DNA of 64,000 bases from Plecoglossus altivelis (GCA_036571765.1 BROE01000010.1:12787057-12851056), one strand, 5' to 3'; counted from the first letter of the stretch, positions 11,725-24,560 are shown. The notes: generated by a model not told the origin, from the sequence alone. A program made the numbers and translations.

Positions 11725-14700
11725 CATCCATCCATTCATCCATTGTCTTCCGCCTATCCGGGGCCGGGTCGCGGGGGCAGCAGTCTGAGCAGGGAGGTCC
11801 AGACTTCCTTCTCCACACACACCTCCTCCAGCTCCTCCGGGGGGATCCCGAGGCGTTCCCAGGCCAGCCGAGAGACATAGTCCCTCCAGCGTGTCCTGGG
11901 TCTTCCCTGGGGCCGCCTCCCGGTAGGACATGCCCGGAACACCTCCCGAGGGAGGCATCCAGGAGGCATCCGAAACAGATGCCCGAGCCACCTCAGCTGG
12001 CTCCTCTCGACGTGGAGGAGCAGCGGCTTTACTCCGAGCTCCTCCCGTGTGACCGAGCTCCTCACCTTATCTCTAAGGGAGCGCCCAGCCACCCTGCGGA
12101 GAAAACTCATTTCGACCGCTTGTATCCGCGATCTCGTCCTTTCGGTCATTACCCAAAGTTCATGACCATAGGTGAGAGTAGGAACGTAGATAGACCGGTA
12201 AATTGAGAGCTTTGCCTTNNNNNNNNNNCGTCCTTCCCTCACTCGTGAACAAGACCCCGAGATACTTGAACTCCTCCACTTGAAGCAAGGGCTCCCCACC
12301 CACCCGGAGGGAGCAAGCCACCTTCTTCCGGTCGAGAACCATGGCCTCAGATTTCGAGGTGCTGATTCCCATCCCGGCAGCTTCACACTCGGCTGCAAAC
12401 CGCTCTAGTGCATGCTGTAGGTCCCGGTCCGATGGAGCCATCAGGACAACATCATCCGCGAATAGCAGAGATGAAATCCTGTGCCCCCCGAACCAGACAC
12501 CCTCCGGCCCCTGGCTGTGCCTAGAAATTCTGTCCATGAAGACAATGAACAGAACCGGTGACCAAGGGCAGCCCTGGCGGAGTCCAACATGCACCGAGAA
12601 CAGGTCCGACTTACTACCGGCAATGCGAACACAGCTCCTGCTCCGGTCATACAGGGACCGGACGGCCCTGAGCAAAGGGCCCCGGACCCCGTACTCCCGG
12701 CAAACCCCCCACAGGGCACCACGAGGGTCGAACGCCTCCTCCAGGTCCACAAAACACATGTGAACCGGTTGGGCAAACTCCCATGAACCCTCAAGCACCC
12801 GATGAAGTGTGTAGAGCTGGTCCAGTGTTCCGCGGCCAGGACGAAACCCACACTGCTCTTCCTGAATCCGAGGTTCGACTATCGGACGGATTCTCCTCTC
12901 CAGTACCCTGGCATAGACCTTACCAGGGAGGCTGAGGAGTGTGATCCCCCTGTAGTTTGAACACACCCTCCGGTCCCCCTTCTTATAAAGGGGTACCACC
13001 ACCCCGGTCTGCCAGTCCAGCGGCACCGTCCCAAGGCGCCACGCAATGTTGAAGAGACGTGTCAGCCACGACAGCCCCACAACATCCAGAGACTTAAGAT
13101 ACTCGGGCGGATCTCATCTACCCCCGGGGCTTTGCCACCGAGTAGCCCACCGACCACCTCGGTGACCTCTGCCAGGGTGATCGACGAGTCCACCTCCGGG
13201 TCCCCAGCCTCTGCTTCCTCCTCGGAAGACATGACGGCAGGATTGAGGAGATCCTCAAAGTACTCCTTCCACCGCTCAACAACGTCCCCAGTTGAGGTCA
13301 GCAGCTCCCCGCCCGCACCGTACACGGTGTTGGTGAAGAACCGCTTCTCCCCCCTGAGTCGGCGAATGGTTTGCCAGAATTTCCTTGCGGCCGTCCAGAA
13401 GTCCTTCTCCATGGCCTCCCCGAATTCCTCCCAGACCCGAGTTTTCGCCTCCGCGACAATCCGAGCCGCGGCACGCTCAGCCTGCCGATATCTGTCAACT
13501 GTCTCCGGAGTCCCACAAGCCAACCAGGCTTGATAGGACTCCTTCTTCAGTTTGACAGCATCCCTTACTTCCGGTGTCCTCCACCGGGTTCGGGGATTGC
13601 CGCCGCGCCTGGCACCAGAGACCTTACGACCGCAGCTCCGGGCCGCCACATAGAAAACGGAGGCCGAGAACATAGTCCACTCAGACTCAATGTCCCCAGT
13701 CCCCCCTGGAATCTCTGAGAAACTCTCCCGGAGGTGCGAGTTGAAGACCTCGCTGACAGAAGGCTCTGCCAGACGTTCCCAACAGATCCTCACGATACGC
13801 TTGGGCCTGCCAGGTCTGTCCAACTTTCTCCTCCACCAGCGGATCCAGCTCACGACCAGGTGGTGATCGGTTGACAGCTCCGCCCCTCTCTTTACTCGAG
13901 TGTCCGAGACACGTGGCCGGAGGTCAGAGGACACGACAACAAAGTCGATCAGCGACCTTCGGCCTAGGGTGCCCTGGTTTCACGTGCACTGATGGACGCC
14001 CTTGTGCTCGAACATGGTGTTCGTTATGGACAAACTGTAACTAGCACAGAAGTCCAACAACAAAACACCGCTCGGGTTCAGATCGGGGGGGCCGTTCTTC
14101 CCAATCACACCTCTCCAGGTGTCACTGTCGATGCCCACGTGGGCGTTGAAGTCCCCCAGCAGAACAATGGAGTACCCTGTCGGTGCACTATCCAGTACCC
14201 CTCCCAGGGACCCCAAGAAGGCCGGGTACTCTGCACTGCTGTTCGGCTCATAGGCCGATACAACAGTGAGAGACCTGTCCCCGGCTTGAAGGCGCAGGGA
14301 CACGACCCTCTCCTCTACCGGGGTAAACCCCAACACGTGGCAGCTGAGCCACGGGGCTATGAGCAAGCCCACGCCGCCTCTCCCTGCGAGCAACGCCAGA
14401 GAAATGTAGAGTCCAGCCTCTCTCGAGGATAATGGATCCAAAACCCAGGCTGTGCGTGGAGGTGAGGCCGACTATATCTAGCCGGTAACGCTCTACCTCC
14501 CGCACAAGCTCGGGCTCCTTTCCTGCCAGCGAGGCGACATTCCATGTCCCCAGCGCTAGAGACCGTGCGCATGGCCTCGGTCGTCCAGGCACCTGCCCCT
14601 GACCGCCGCCCAAAACATACTGCACCGGCCCCCTACGGTCCTTCCTGTGGGTGGTGGGCCTGCAGGAAGGTGATCCCACGTCGCCTGTTCGGGCTATACC

Positions 14701-14993
14701 CGGCCGGGTCCCATGGGCAAAGACCCGGCCACCAGGTGCTCGCCTGTGAACACCTACCCCAGGTCTGGCTCCAGGGTGGGGCCCCGGTAACGCCACTCCG
14801 GGCGACGTAGCGATTCTCTTTTTTTTTTGTCATAGGGGTTTTTGGTGAACCGCACTTAGTCTGGCTAGTCACCTAGGACCAGTTTGCCATGGGAGACCCA
14901 ACCAGGGGCTTATTGCCCCCGACAACATAGCTCCTGGGATCATTCAAGCACTCAAACCCCTCCACCACGTTAAGGTGGCGGTTCAAGGAGGGG
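11725..14993 (-). mobile_element. LINE-type non-LTR retrotransposon, near full length, degenerate (RTE/Rex-like)
   Basis: About 3.27 kb on the minus strand. Near 14550-13980 there is an APE-type endonuclease with LGTWNVASLAGKEPELV, IVLLGDFNAHVG and a C-terminal part with STDHHLVVSW. It is followed by a reverse transcriptase near 13080-12230 with NYRGITLLSLPGKVYARVL, the RQGCPWSPVLF turn and the catalytic LLFADDVVL box. The C-terminal part reads YGHELWVMTERTRSR to RGRPRTRWRDYV. The 3' end is a CCATCCATCC-type (ATGG) tail at 11725. A near-identical 12-base target-site duplication (11 of 12 match) flanks it at 11713-11724 and 14994-15005. The frame is broken (for example a stop after the endonuclease segment HKGVHQCT and a small deletion after the FVDLEEAFD box), so the copy is probably dead. 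A 10-N gap lies inside it. Clade assignment is tentative. Confidence 0.9.
12219..12228. other. assembly gap (10 N)
   Basis: Ten N inside the reverse-transcriptase part of the LINE. Repetitive sequence probably blocked assembly. Some coding sequence of the element is missing here. Confidence 0.99.
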
Positions 14994-17806
14994 GTTATTG
15001 AAATCAGGACAGAAAATGTGCCCACAGCCTAAACTAAGGAACTAAATGAGGATGGATAATTAGGAATAATCAGTCATTAGCAAACTACTAGATAAACATT
15101 AAACTGTTACTTTAAAACAAACCTTCTTCTGAGTGATCACATTATTATTTGATAATTGATTTTTCAACTGATTGCATTTGTCAGATTCACTGCATGACTT
15201 GTAAGCAGAGAACAGCTGTTGCTATCAAACATTGTCTACTTAATTAATTGAATAACTTTACTGGTGATGCAAGGGATATAATGCCCCTTTGTAGAAGTAT
15301 TTTTTGTATAAAAAAATACAGTTGTTTATTTTGACACATGCTGTGGCTGCTGTAGTTTATTTTGATACACATACAAATAAGGTGTTTTATTTAAATATAC
15401 ATAATTCATCTTTGCCCTTCCCTGCCTTAGCGTGGCTCCTGTGGATTGGCCAACCTTACTCCACAGTGTCAGTACAGACCATCCTGAGTATCAATGAGGA
15501 AAGCAATCAGGTGGACTGATGAGCTGAGTGACATGCCCCTGTTACACAAGCTATGAGACGATGTGGGAGACTGAAGGGTTTACTGTGGTGTCATACATGA
15601 CAACATACTTTTGTGTTACTCTATTGACTCCCTCTCCAGTCATGGTCTCTCTTTGCCTCTCCCCTCTTGTCAGACAAATGAATGAAGACAGACTGACAGA
15701 GTGAGCCGACAGACAGACAGACAGACTGACTGACTCACTGACTCTCAAATGACAAAACTCATATGAGGTAACAGCTAATAAATGAAACACTGATTAAAAC
15801 CCAGAGTGACTCATTTTCAAATGTAAGTTCTTTAAGGACACTCATATTCAGACCCTGCTGGCAGGATATGCCGCCTTCGACCCTTACACACTCAGACACA
15901 CACACACACACACACATAGGCTGGGCCCTGGGACAACTCTGACCGTGTATTGATTTGTGTAGCGTCTGGCAGGAACAGATTAGAAAGAAGACGGTGAAAC
16001 TCATTTGTACAGCTTTCAGCAGGATGAAGGAGCCACAGAATGAGATGGCACCTTGTTGCATGGTTGTGCACTAAGTGTTTGTGTCTGTGTGTCGGATGAG
16101 ACTGGCGTTCAGTTCAGCTGTCTTGTGCAGCTCAATATTCCTCTTCACATTCTTGTCACACCAGAATCCCTGCATCAGTTTTAGTCCCTGAGCTGCAAGC
16201 TGGAAAGGTCTGTGCAGAAAGGAGAACACTGCAGTGCAAAAGCTCAGGGGTTCAACTCCTCCTCCCTTCACCTCCAACATTCAGTTGCTGCCTGTGATGA
16301 TGATGATTCTGATTCTGATGGTGTCATGTCTACATCTGATCCATTTAGCGGACACTTTAATCGACTATGTTGAAATGTAGCATTCTGGAGTCCATTCAAT
16401 ACGGAAGCCATTCTTTCAGAACTTTTCCCACAGTCTGTATTAGCAACATGCATGTTGAACAAACAGTTAATACCTCCCCCAAACTCACTCCAAACTCCAA
16501 AGCAGTTAATATAGGTCTCAAAATTTGCTGATTTGACGTCAACTCCGGTGTCAATTCTCTCTCAGAAGGCAAACATGGTCACTTATAACACACTCACATA
16601 AAAAACCCACTAACAACAGGGAGGATTACAAACATTTTACAATTTGTATCTTTTAAATTGTGATTGTTTTTCACGTGAATCAGAATTTCACGATAGAAAA
16701 AAATTAATAAACTTTTAACCTTGGCTACAAAATCTTTAAGGGAATGAATCAGAAATGAAGTAGTTGGCTTCAGTGTCCTCTGTGTTTTTTATATCTTTGT
16801 ATGTTCTCATTTCCTTTGGAAAAACACTGCCGTGTCACTGTCGAAGGCTCTTAAACCCTGGATTGTCATCCACTACTGGCCGATCTGTGGAATCACTGAC
16901 CTTCCGTTTGTATTCTTTACTCTACAAAGTTGCTCAGAGAGAAAGAGATAAGTATTCACAGATTACACTTACTACTGAAAACACTTATACTGAGACCTTT
17001 TGCACATGCACACTTTCACATACACTGATACAAACACATGCAACACACACATATACAAAGTCATAAACATGCAAACTACCATGTTCGTATACAAGCAGTC
17101 CTTTGCGTTGGCAGTTAACTCCACCTGACAAGACAAGATGTGAAGAGAGAGCAGAATGGTTCCAGAAAGTTCCACATCAACACTCCATTAAGAGCTGGCT
17201 CGACCTCAGCATTGAAATGTCCCCTTCCTGGAGGACACTGTGTGGGTGTGTCTGTGTAGATGGGTGTAAATATCTGTGGTTTCTGAAAGAGTTTGAGTTT
17301 GTTTTCATGTCTAAATGTGCATATACTTGAATGCATGCCTATATGTGTGTATGTGTGTTTGCGTGTGTGTGGATGCACTAGCAACCTTTGCGATCAGGTC
17401 AGCTGTGTTTGCCAGCCTCTCCCAGGGCCAGACAGGGTCTCCCACATCCAAGATCTGATGTCAGTCACTCTAAAGGTCACCACTCTCCCTGTGTTTCCCT
17501 TTGGACATAACTGACACGCACACAGACACTCCTTCACGTGCACACACACAATCCTCAGGTGTTTCAGCCTGGATGCACCCATCAATGAGCTGTCACAGAG
17601 CTACTTTGGAGGTGACCCCCCCCCCACACACACACACACCACCCTGTTGCACCCTCCTCCTCCCTACTCTCCCTTTCACGCCATCTCAGAGTGTCACTCC
17701 GGGTGGTTTGAGGAGAGCCGACACCAGACCCCGCTGATCAGCGCCGACAGACTAGCGTGGAGGTCTGTCTTCCCCTAGAGGAGGCTACGAGCAACGTCAG
17801 ACCCGG

Positions 17807-17837
17807 CGCCTTGTCTTACGTTTTGTAAGACAAGGCG
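17807..17837. other. perfect stem-loop (13-bp arms, 5-nt loop)
   Basis: Arms CGCCTTGTCTTAC (17807-17819) and GTAAGACAAGGCG (17825-17837) are exact reverse complements around the loop GTTTT. No T-run follows, so there is no sign of a terminator. Function is unknown; it may be the end of a short palindromic repeat. Confidence 0.8.
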
Positions 17838-18956
17838 TCGTGCACTAGAATGTAGATTTACGATATAGATTTAACATTTGCATTTAGTATAACATTTAGA
17901 TATAACATTTAGATTTAACATTTAGCCTTAACAGTTTAAATGCCTCTAAATGTAAAACAAAATGTTGAAACTGTTGAAAATTCTACTGTATTTACTGCGC
18001 TAAATGTGCGAAAACAGCAGGATTTCAGGATGTGCAACCTTTTACAAACGGCGCCCCACCGTGCACGGCAGGAGAATGTTCGGAAACGTTCTGGTGAGAG
18101 GAAAATCTCCATACGCGCACTCCTGCATAAACACGCACCTACCGACCTACACACACCAGGTTCCGCTGGTTGGTTGCCTCCGAGTGCGCGTAGGTATCCA
18201 ATCTATTTAGGACTCGACACAGCATATCTTAAACACAATATGTGTTAGAGAAATTAAGGATGTAATTTTGATACTGCATATAAAGGGCACTGGTGGTTAA
18301 TGTCTAAAAGGTACTGATGTGTAACTACTAAAAGCTGCAGTTAAATATCCTTCCTCGACTGCAGAAAAAGGGATACCCCAAAATTAACTCGAGGCAAAGA
18401 CAAAGCTTACACACGCCGCTAAAACACTAGGATAGGACAACTGACAGTTCCTCTGATTTCAGACAACTTAGAACCGTAAACAAACTTGCCTACTTGCTGG
18501 CAAGAATAAATAACTATCGGACCCAACGACACTGTGCGGTTCTTTAAAAAGATTCAATTCACAGTTGCCTTGCGTTGCTTTTTAACTTGTTCAGTGGTTG
18601 TTGTTTTGAAATGTGCTTGATAAAATAAACTTGCCAACAAAAATGCCCACCACATAGATGATGAAATTATAAAAAATACATTTCTTTTAATGAAAAATAC
18701 ATGTTTTGTTCAGTGTACAGGGGATAGACAGAACTAGTCCTTTACACAGAGGGACTAACAATGCACAAACATACAGGGTTCACTGTGGTACAGGCTGTCA
18801 CAGTAGTGCTGGTTAGTCATCTGGCCATGGTTGCGGTTATCAGGGTTTAATCACTCAGGTATAAATAGGTCTATAAATAAATTAATGTTGTTGCCTCCTG
18901 TATCTCGACTTTGGGAATCCACAGAAGCTTGTCAAAGGTTATCCTGTCCTAGTTAC

Positions 18957-18957
<1 letters not shown>

Positions 18958-19004
<47 letters not shown>
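18958..19004. repeat. (GA)n microsatellite
   Basis: An uninterrupted GA dinucleotide run of about 45 bases in the 3' flank of vegfd. Confidence 0.95.
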
Positions 19005-19005
<1 letters not shown>

Positions 19006-19192
19006 GCGAAGGTTTATGTATACCATAGCTCTGTTCTACTGTACCATATGGCCATCGGCTATCTGTCTATGCTACTTTTGCTTATTCTACTCTACCATAT
19101 GTTTGTAATCTACTTGACTTGTCTGTTGTACTATCTGAGGTTGATGGGTGTTTACTGTACCTGGGTGGTGTAGTGTCACGGGGGAGGGGGGG

Positions 19193-22100
19193 TCAGGGCC
19201 GGAGAGGTGGAGCCACACAGCCACATCTCTCCAGGTCAATCTCACAGTCGGGGCCGCCCCCACTAAACGTCAACTCCACTGTGGGAGGGCAGGTGGGGCA
19301 GGGATAGGAGATGGGGTGTGGGAGAGCGTTAGGGGAGCGAAAGACGGCGAGGGAACAAGAGAGAATTATGACATCCTTGATGCCGGAGAATGGCTTGCCT
19401 TGAGTTTACCGCAGTGGTTCTCAACCCTCGTCCTCAGCACCCCCTGTCCTTCATGTTTTAGATATTTCCCTGCTCCAACACACCTGATTCAAAGGTTTGA
19501 GTCATTATCTAGCAAAGCAGAAAGCATGATAGCGACTATTCGTTTGATTTAGGTGTGTTGGAGCAGGGAAACAGCTAAAACATGCAGGACAGGGGGCGCT
19601 GAAGACGAGGGTTGAGAACCACTGGCTTTTGTGGGCAAATCCAGAAGCCCGAGTACAGACCTGGGGGACTGGAGGGGTAGAGGACGCATCTCTCGGCCAG
19701 GCAGTCCCAGATCAAGCCTGGAGAGCACAGCCTCCGGGAGTCCCCTGAGTCTGGACGCAGTCGAGGGGAACACCTGCCAGAGAGGAGAGGAGGAGAGGAG
19801 TGAGAGGAGGAGAAGGGGAGTGTTAGAGAAATTTCTCATGTAATCCTTATTCAGTATAAAACACTGAAGTTCTCAACAGCAGACTCTCACTTCTATGAGG
19901 GAGAGGTACACTTTCTGACTCTAGCTGTGTGATCTTATCAGTTGGGGGTCTGCCTGTTGTAGGAGAGTTCCTTATCTTATGGATAGAATGACCCCTCATA
20001 AAAGGGACACCTGGTCAGGAGGAGTAGATGCCCCCTGTGGAGCTAAGAGTGCTTATTACTCTAATGGAATGTGGAGGGGACAGCTTGAGTTAGGTCTAAT
20101 TACTGTATCTGGACTAGGGAAACTCCAATCACAGAACTAAAATTGAGACCTGCCTGTTTTAAATGAACCAATGACTATTGAGAAATTGTTTGTGTTAAAG
20201 ACAGTATAAATGTTTGAGTTGGAGACAAATGCTCCAGACAACTTTGTAACCACGTTCAGACTTGTCTCCTTGCCGGTAAGTATTAGAGCATCAGAGGGGG
20301 AGGACAGGGGAGGACAGGGGTTTAGAAGAGGGGAGGCGAGGGGGGATGAAGGGGAAGAAGAAAGGCGAGAAGGGAGAAAAGAGAGGAGGGAGACAGCTGG
20401 GACTGTGTTTGCCGCGTGTGTGTCTTTCCTGTCAGTCTGTCTCTGGGTGCACCGCTCACCCATTTCTCCTATGCGGTCGAGCGTGGCGACGGATGAGGGC
20501 AGGTTCCATGCACCTACACTGCGTGTGATTGGCCACTCTGATGAGGACAGGTTCTGGGCCGTACTTGAAGGGGATCACGCTGAGCAGCTGTAGAGGTATA
20601 TGAAGAGCTACATGAGGTCACAACGCATGCCTATACACACGTTCACGACAGGACACACACCTGCATGCCATGCGTTCACCTGCACACACGCCTACACACA
20701 CGTACATACACATGCACGCGCACACACACAAACATACTTATACATGCATAGATACCTACACACATACATGAACATAAAACCACCTACACACACATAAGAA
20801 CACCCACACGCAGATGCATAGAGACACACATATGCGTACATACCCCCCACCCACCACACGCACAGCCAGAACACGCAAGTCACTTACGGTCTTGTTGACA
20901 TAGGCGGTGCTCGTGTTGCGACAGGCCACGCCCTCCTGGTTGCAGCAGCCTCCACAGCGGAACACCGATACGCACGGGGGCTTGAAAAACATGGAGGGGG
21001 AGGAGCCCAGCTCCTTGGCCACATCAACGCACGCCTCGCGGGGCTTGCACTGGGTGCTCTGCCACTCCTCATCGATGGCTGGCAGGACACAGTCACGAAC
21101 ACAATCAGTTAGGGAAACGTGTGTGTTTGTAGGTGTGTTTGTATGTTTTACAGAACTTTGTGTGTGCGTGCGTGTGTCCCAGAGTTAAGGGGCTAAAAGT
21201 GAGCTGAGACAACAGAAGGAACCACTAATAAAAGCCGACCACAGGGTGTGTGCACGTGTGTGTGTGCGTGCACCTTTGAGGATCTCCAAACTAAAAGAGT
21301 CGGAAGCGTAGCGCGTGGAGCGGTGCGACCCTGATGATGAGGAGGAGGAGGTGACAAAGGAGGAGGTGAGGAAGGAAGAGCGGAATTTTGGTGGTGGTTG
21401 GGCGTCCATGTGTTGGAGGTTCTGACGACACTTCCAGAGTTTCCAGTCAGGGAAGTCGGTGAGATGCAGGAGCTCTTCCAGACTGGAGGCTGAGCGAACC
21501 CTCCGCTCCCACTGCTCTCTGTTAGAGTCCTGGGAGGGGGTGGGGTGGAGGAGAGGAGTAGGAGGAAGGAGAAGAGGAGGAAGGAGGAGGGAGGAGGAGG
21601 GAAGGAGGATAAGGGTGGAAAAGGAGGAAGCGAGGTCAGGAGGACAGAAATAGGAGGAGGAAGGAGGGAGGATGTGGGTGGAAAAGGAGGGAGGGAGGAG
21701 GATTGTCGGAGGAGGGAGGAGGAAAGATGAGAGTGGAAATAGTAGGAGGGGAGGGGAGTGATAAGAGGAGGGAGGAGGAAGGATGAGGGAAGGAAAGGAG
21801 GAGGATGAGAGGGAGGAGAGAGGGAGGAGAGAGGGAGGAAAGAGGAAGAAGGAGGAGAACATAGGTAGGAGGGAGGACAGAAGTTGGCAGAAGAAGGAGG
21901 AGGAGTTGAAGGGAAGAGTGAGAAACGTTAAGGAGGAGTAGAAGTGGTAGAAGAGGTAAAGGTAAATTGATAGTTACACTGAGAGGCTGTCTGTAAGGGC
22001 ACATGGTACCGCCTCTTCTCCACCAGAGGGAGCTGAGAGCGTACTCATGCACCAATGTCATCACAAACACACACAGCTAACAGTCAGCTGGAAGAAGCAT

Positions 22101-23745
22101 ATTTACTAGTGTGGGAGGTAGAAGGAGAACTTAAACCTTAAGGGAAATCCCAGGATAATCAATTAGACATAGATCATTATTAGCAATCCTACTGTCTATC
22201 CTTCTCACACACCACACACAAGCCACATATATTCACCAGCAAATATACAGAGATTCAGAGCACAGTATATCCCTTTGGCAGAGGTCTGTCGAGAGCAGCT
22301 GTTTGTTTGTGTTCTCCACTGTCTGAAGATGTGTGTCAAAGATCTGGTTTAGACGCTTAAGTTCACATCAAGACCGGCGTTGATTGTGCTAGCTTACACA
22401 GAGCTCTCAGTTCAACAACCTACAGGATCAGACCAAAGAATTTCATATATTTTATGATTGGCCAGATTATATCACTCTTACAAGTCAAAGTCACATGAGT
22501 ACGACAACCTTTACTTCTGCTGTGCTTGGGCTAGGGATTATGTTGGGGCTGGTGGACTGAGAGGGGTGGTGGACTGGTAGAATTGGAGTACTGGGAGGGG
22601 TGGAGAAGTAGGAGGGGTGAAGAGGTGGGGGACTGGGATTCTCGGGGACTGGAGGACTGTTCTTACTGTAGATGTGACAGGGGGTCTCAGGGACTGGAAT
22701 TAGAGCACTAGGAGGTGTGGAAGAGTGGGAGGGGTGAAGAGGTGGAGGAGTGGGGGACTAGGGGACTGGGGGACTGGGGGACTGGAAGACTGGGGGACTG
22801 GGGGACTGGGAGAGTAGGGACAGACCTCCAACCGAGCTCAGCAGGTAGGTTGGTTTCATTTGTGTGGGTTATGCAATGATCTAATCTCTTCAGTATGACA
22901 TGTAGGTGGGGCTGACAAGCTGAATGGCTGTTTGGCAAGCTTGTTGCTTGGCTGAGATAATCAAGAGAGCGAAACAACTACACCAAATAGGAATGTTCGA
23001 AAGAGAGGGAGAGTGGGGGGGAGAGAGAGAGTGTAATGGAACTAAGTAATTTTGAAAATGCCGTGTCTCTCCTCCACTGCCCCTATCTCAAGTTTCTCTG
23101 TAGAACATAACAACTCAATTATCCTCAACTATCATTTCCTCCCTGCATCCCTCCATCGTGTTTATGTAAGACAACTCTCTGTCGGCCCCCAGTTCTGGAG
23201 CCAGACTCACAACCAGAGTCATTCATGGGTACAGAACCAGAACAGTCTGTAGTGAATTCACCCAAACCAAATAGACATAGCTACGCTAACATGTACAATA
23301 AGCTACATAATGCTATGTTGTAAAGCAACCGTGCCCTATGACATGCTACAAAAATGACAACTAAGAAATGATGTATTGGTCTACTACATCATGTTAAGCT
23401 ATATAGGTAAGCTACACGGTGCTACACATTACTGTGTGATGCTACAGTACTGAAAGTTCCTGAATGTTTTTGCTAGATAATGCTAAGCTACCCTACACTG
23501 ACTCTTGGCTCACTGACCAGTGCTGTATACAGTGATCTTTAGAACCACACAAATCTTTACCTAATGGCAGTCATATGCAACAAGTTTGAGAGAGGGGTGC
23601 ACAGGGGGAAAAGTTGGGTTCAAAGGTTACCCGATGTACTCACTCTGAGAGTGCTGGGGTCTTCTTCCTCCGCCATGGTGGTCTTCATTAACAGGAACAC
23701 CATTACAGATACTCCTATGCAACCACTGGTTTTCATTGTCTTCAT
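19193..23745 (-). CDS. vegfd: vascular endothelial growth factor D, short C-terminus
   Basis: Secreted growth factor of the VEGF-C/D class; the family activates VEGFR-3 (and VEGFR-2) and drives lymphatic and vessel growth. Coding exons, 5' to 3' on the minus strand: 23745-23644, 21529-21274, 21078-20888, 20587-20460, 19773-19661, 19278-19193. All phases agree and the total is 291 aa. Exon 1 gives a signal peptide. Exon 2 is the N-terminal propeptide (SASSLEELLHLTDFPDWKLW), ending in a serine-rich stretch and HRSTRYA. Exon 3 starts the cystine-knot domain with the PDGF/VEGF signature PPCVSVFRCGGCCN at 153-166. Exon 4 finishes it with VANHTQCRC. Exons 5-6 carry a few cysteine repeats, and the frame then stops after CEIDLERCGC. 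Human VEGF-D is about 354 aa, so most of the cysteine-rich C-terminal propeptide is missing. The start is the first ATG of a hydrophobic leader; a second ATG lies three codons on. Confidence 0.92.
19412..19624. mobile_element. hAT-like MITE in vegfd intron 5
   Basis: A 213-bp element with perfect 21-bp terminal inverted repeats starting CAGTGGTTCTCAACCCTCGTC (19412-19432) and ending in the reverse complement (19604-19624). The interior is also largely palindromic: CCCTGCTCCAACACACCTGA on the left is mirrored on the right. No transposase is present. No clear 8-bp target duplication is visible (GTTTACCG against GCTTTTGT). It lies in the last vegfd intron, 36 bases from exon 5. Confidence 0.85.
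21537..21960. repeat. polypurine (GGA/GAG) tract in vegfd intron 1
   Basis: More than 400 bases of nearly pure purine on the plus strand, with imperfect GGAGGA and GGGAGGAGA units. It starts only a few bases upstream of vegfd exon 2, so on the coding strand it forms a very long pyrimidine tract ending at the exon 2 acceptor. All open frames over it are low-complexity artefacts. Confidence 0.9.
22550..22815. repeat. degenerate GGGACTG minisatellite in vegfd intron 1
   Basis: Imperfect repeats of GGACTGG/GGGGACTG units, densest at 22755-22812. A longer unit (GGAGGGGTGAAGAGGTGG) occurs twice near 22612-22630 and 22730-22745. Confidence 0.75.
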
Positions 23746-24560
23746 CTTCCTCTTGGGCAGTCTGCTGTCAAGCAAACACACAAGACATGGTGCTGAAAAG
23801 GACTGGAGAGTCACTCGGTACCCAACCAGTCCTAATTGGACTCCTTTTTCTCAGCCCCTCCCCCTCTGGCCACACACAGCCACACACACACACACACATT
23901 CAGGGGGACATGCGAGAGCCAGACAGTGTTAGTCGCAGTAGCGTAACCTAGACAGCCCTGTGGTCAAATGTTGCTACCAGTTTTTTAAAACGCACCTTTG
24001 TGTCTGCGTGGTAGCTTTGATGTTGAGGGGGGTGGGTCATGGGGTTTTCCAGGAGATTCCGGGGGAGGTCTGGAGGTGGGGGGGGGGGCAGGTTTGAGGG
24101 GGCGTGGGGGGATGGGGTTGTCCCAGAGACCACCGGCAACCCGGAAATTCAGCAAGCTGGCGCTCTATCCTCAGTGACGGCTGGAGTGGGTCGCAATGAG
24201 ACCCAGAGACTCTCTCATGGGTCGATACGTTTCAGGTGAGGTTTTCTAGCGTTGCTTGTGTCTTCATCTGGATCTAAATCCACCTGCAGCAATCTCTCAC
24301 CACTTTTAAGTCCTCCTCAGATCTCAGTGTAGTACGTCTGTGTACTAGTCCCTAAGGGCTGTTTAAGCCACACATTCAGTTCTTATCCTCCATTAACTGT
24401 TACCATCAACTCCTGCTTGAATGTACGGTCTGCCTCCCTGCCTGTCTGTGTGTCAGTCTACTGCTTACCTCCCTGTGTGTGTCTGTCTACTACCAGCCTG
24501 TCTGTCTACCGCTTGCCTGTCTGTCGGTCTACTGCCTGCCGGCCTGTCTGTGTCAGTCTA

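Larger units (their letters stand above)
14994..19192. other. intergenic region 3' of vegfd
   Basis: No gene is recognised. It contains the right target-site copy of the LINE, a perfect 13-bp stem-loop at 17807-17837, a tandem AACATTTAGATT-like AT-rich repeat at about 17866-17935, a (GA)n tract at 18958-19004 and short CA/GT runs. A cysteine-containing open frame at 18154-17936 (-) was considered as a VEGF-D C-terminal exon and not accepted. Confidence 0.55.

Noticed and set aside
11754..14810. Long ORFs as host genes
   Set aside because: All belong to one non-LTR retrotransposon and its antisense shadows.
17394..17585. Minus-strand CVHVKECLCACQLC frame as VEGF-D C-terminal repeat
   Set aside because: The cysteines come from a GTGTGTGC simple repeat; the region lacks further supporting motifs.
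17936..18154. Cysteine-containing minus-strand frame as a possible missing VEGF-D C-terminal exon
   Set aside because: Cysteine spacing does not fit the CXCXC silk-like repeats, there is no good acceptor in phase, and the vegfd frame already ends at a stop in exon 6.
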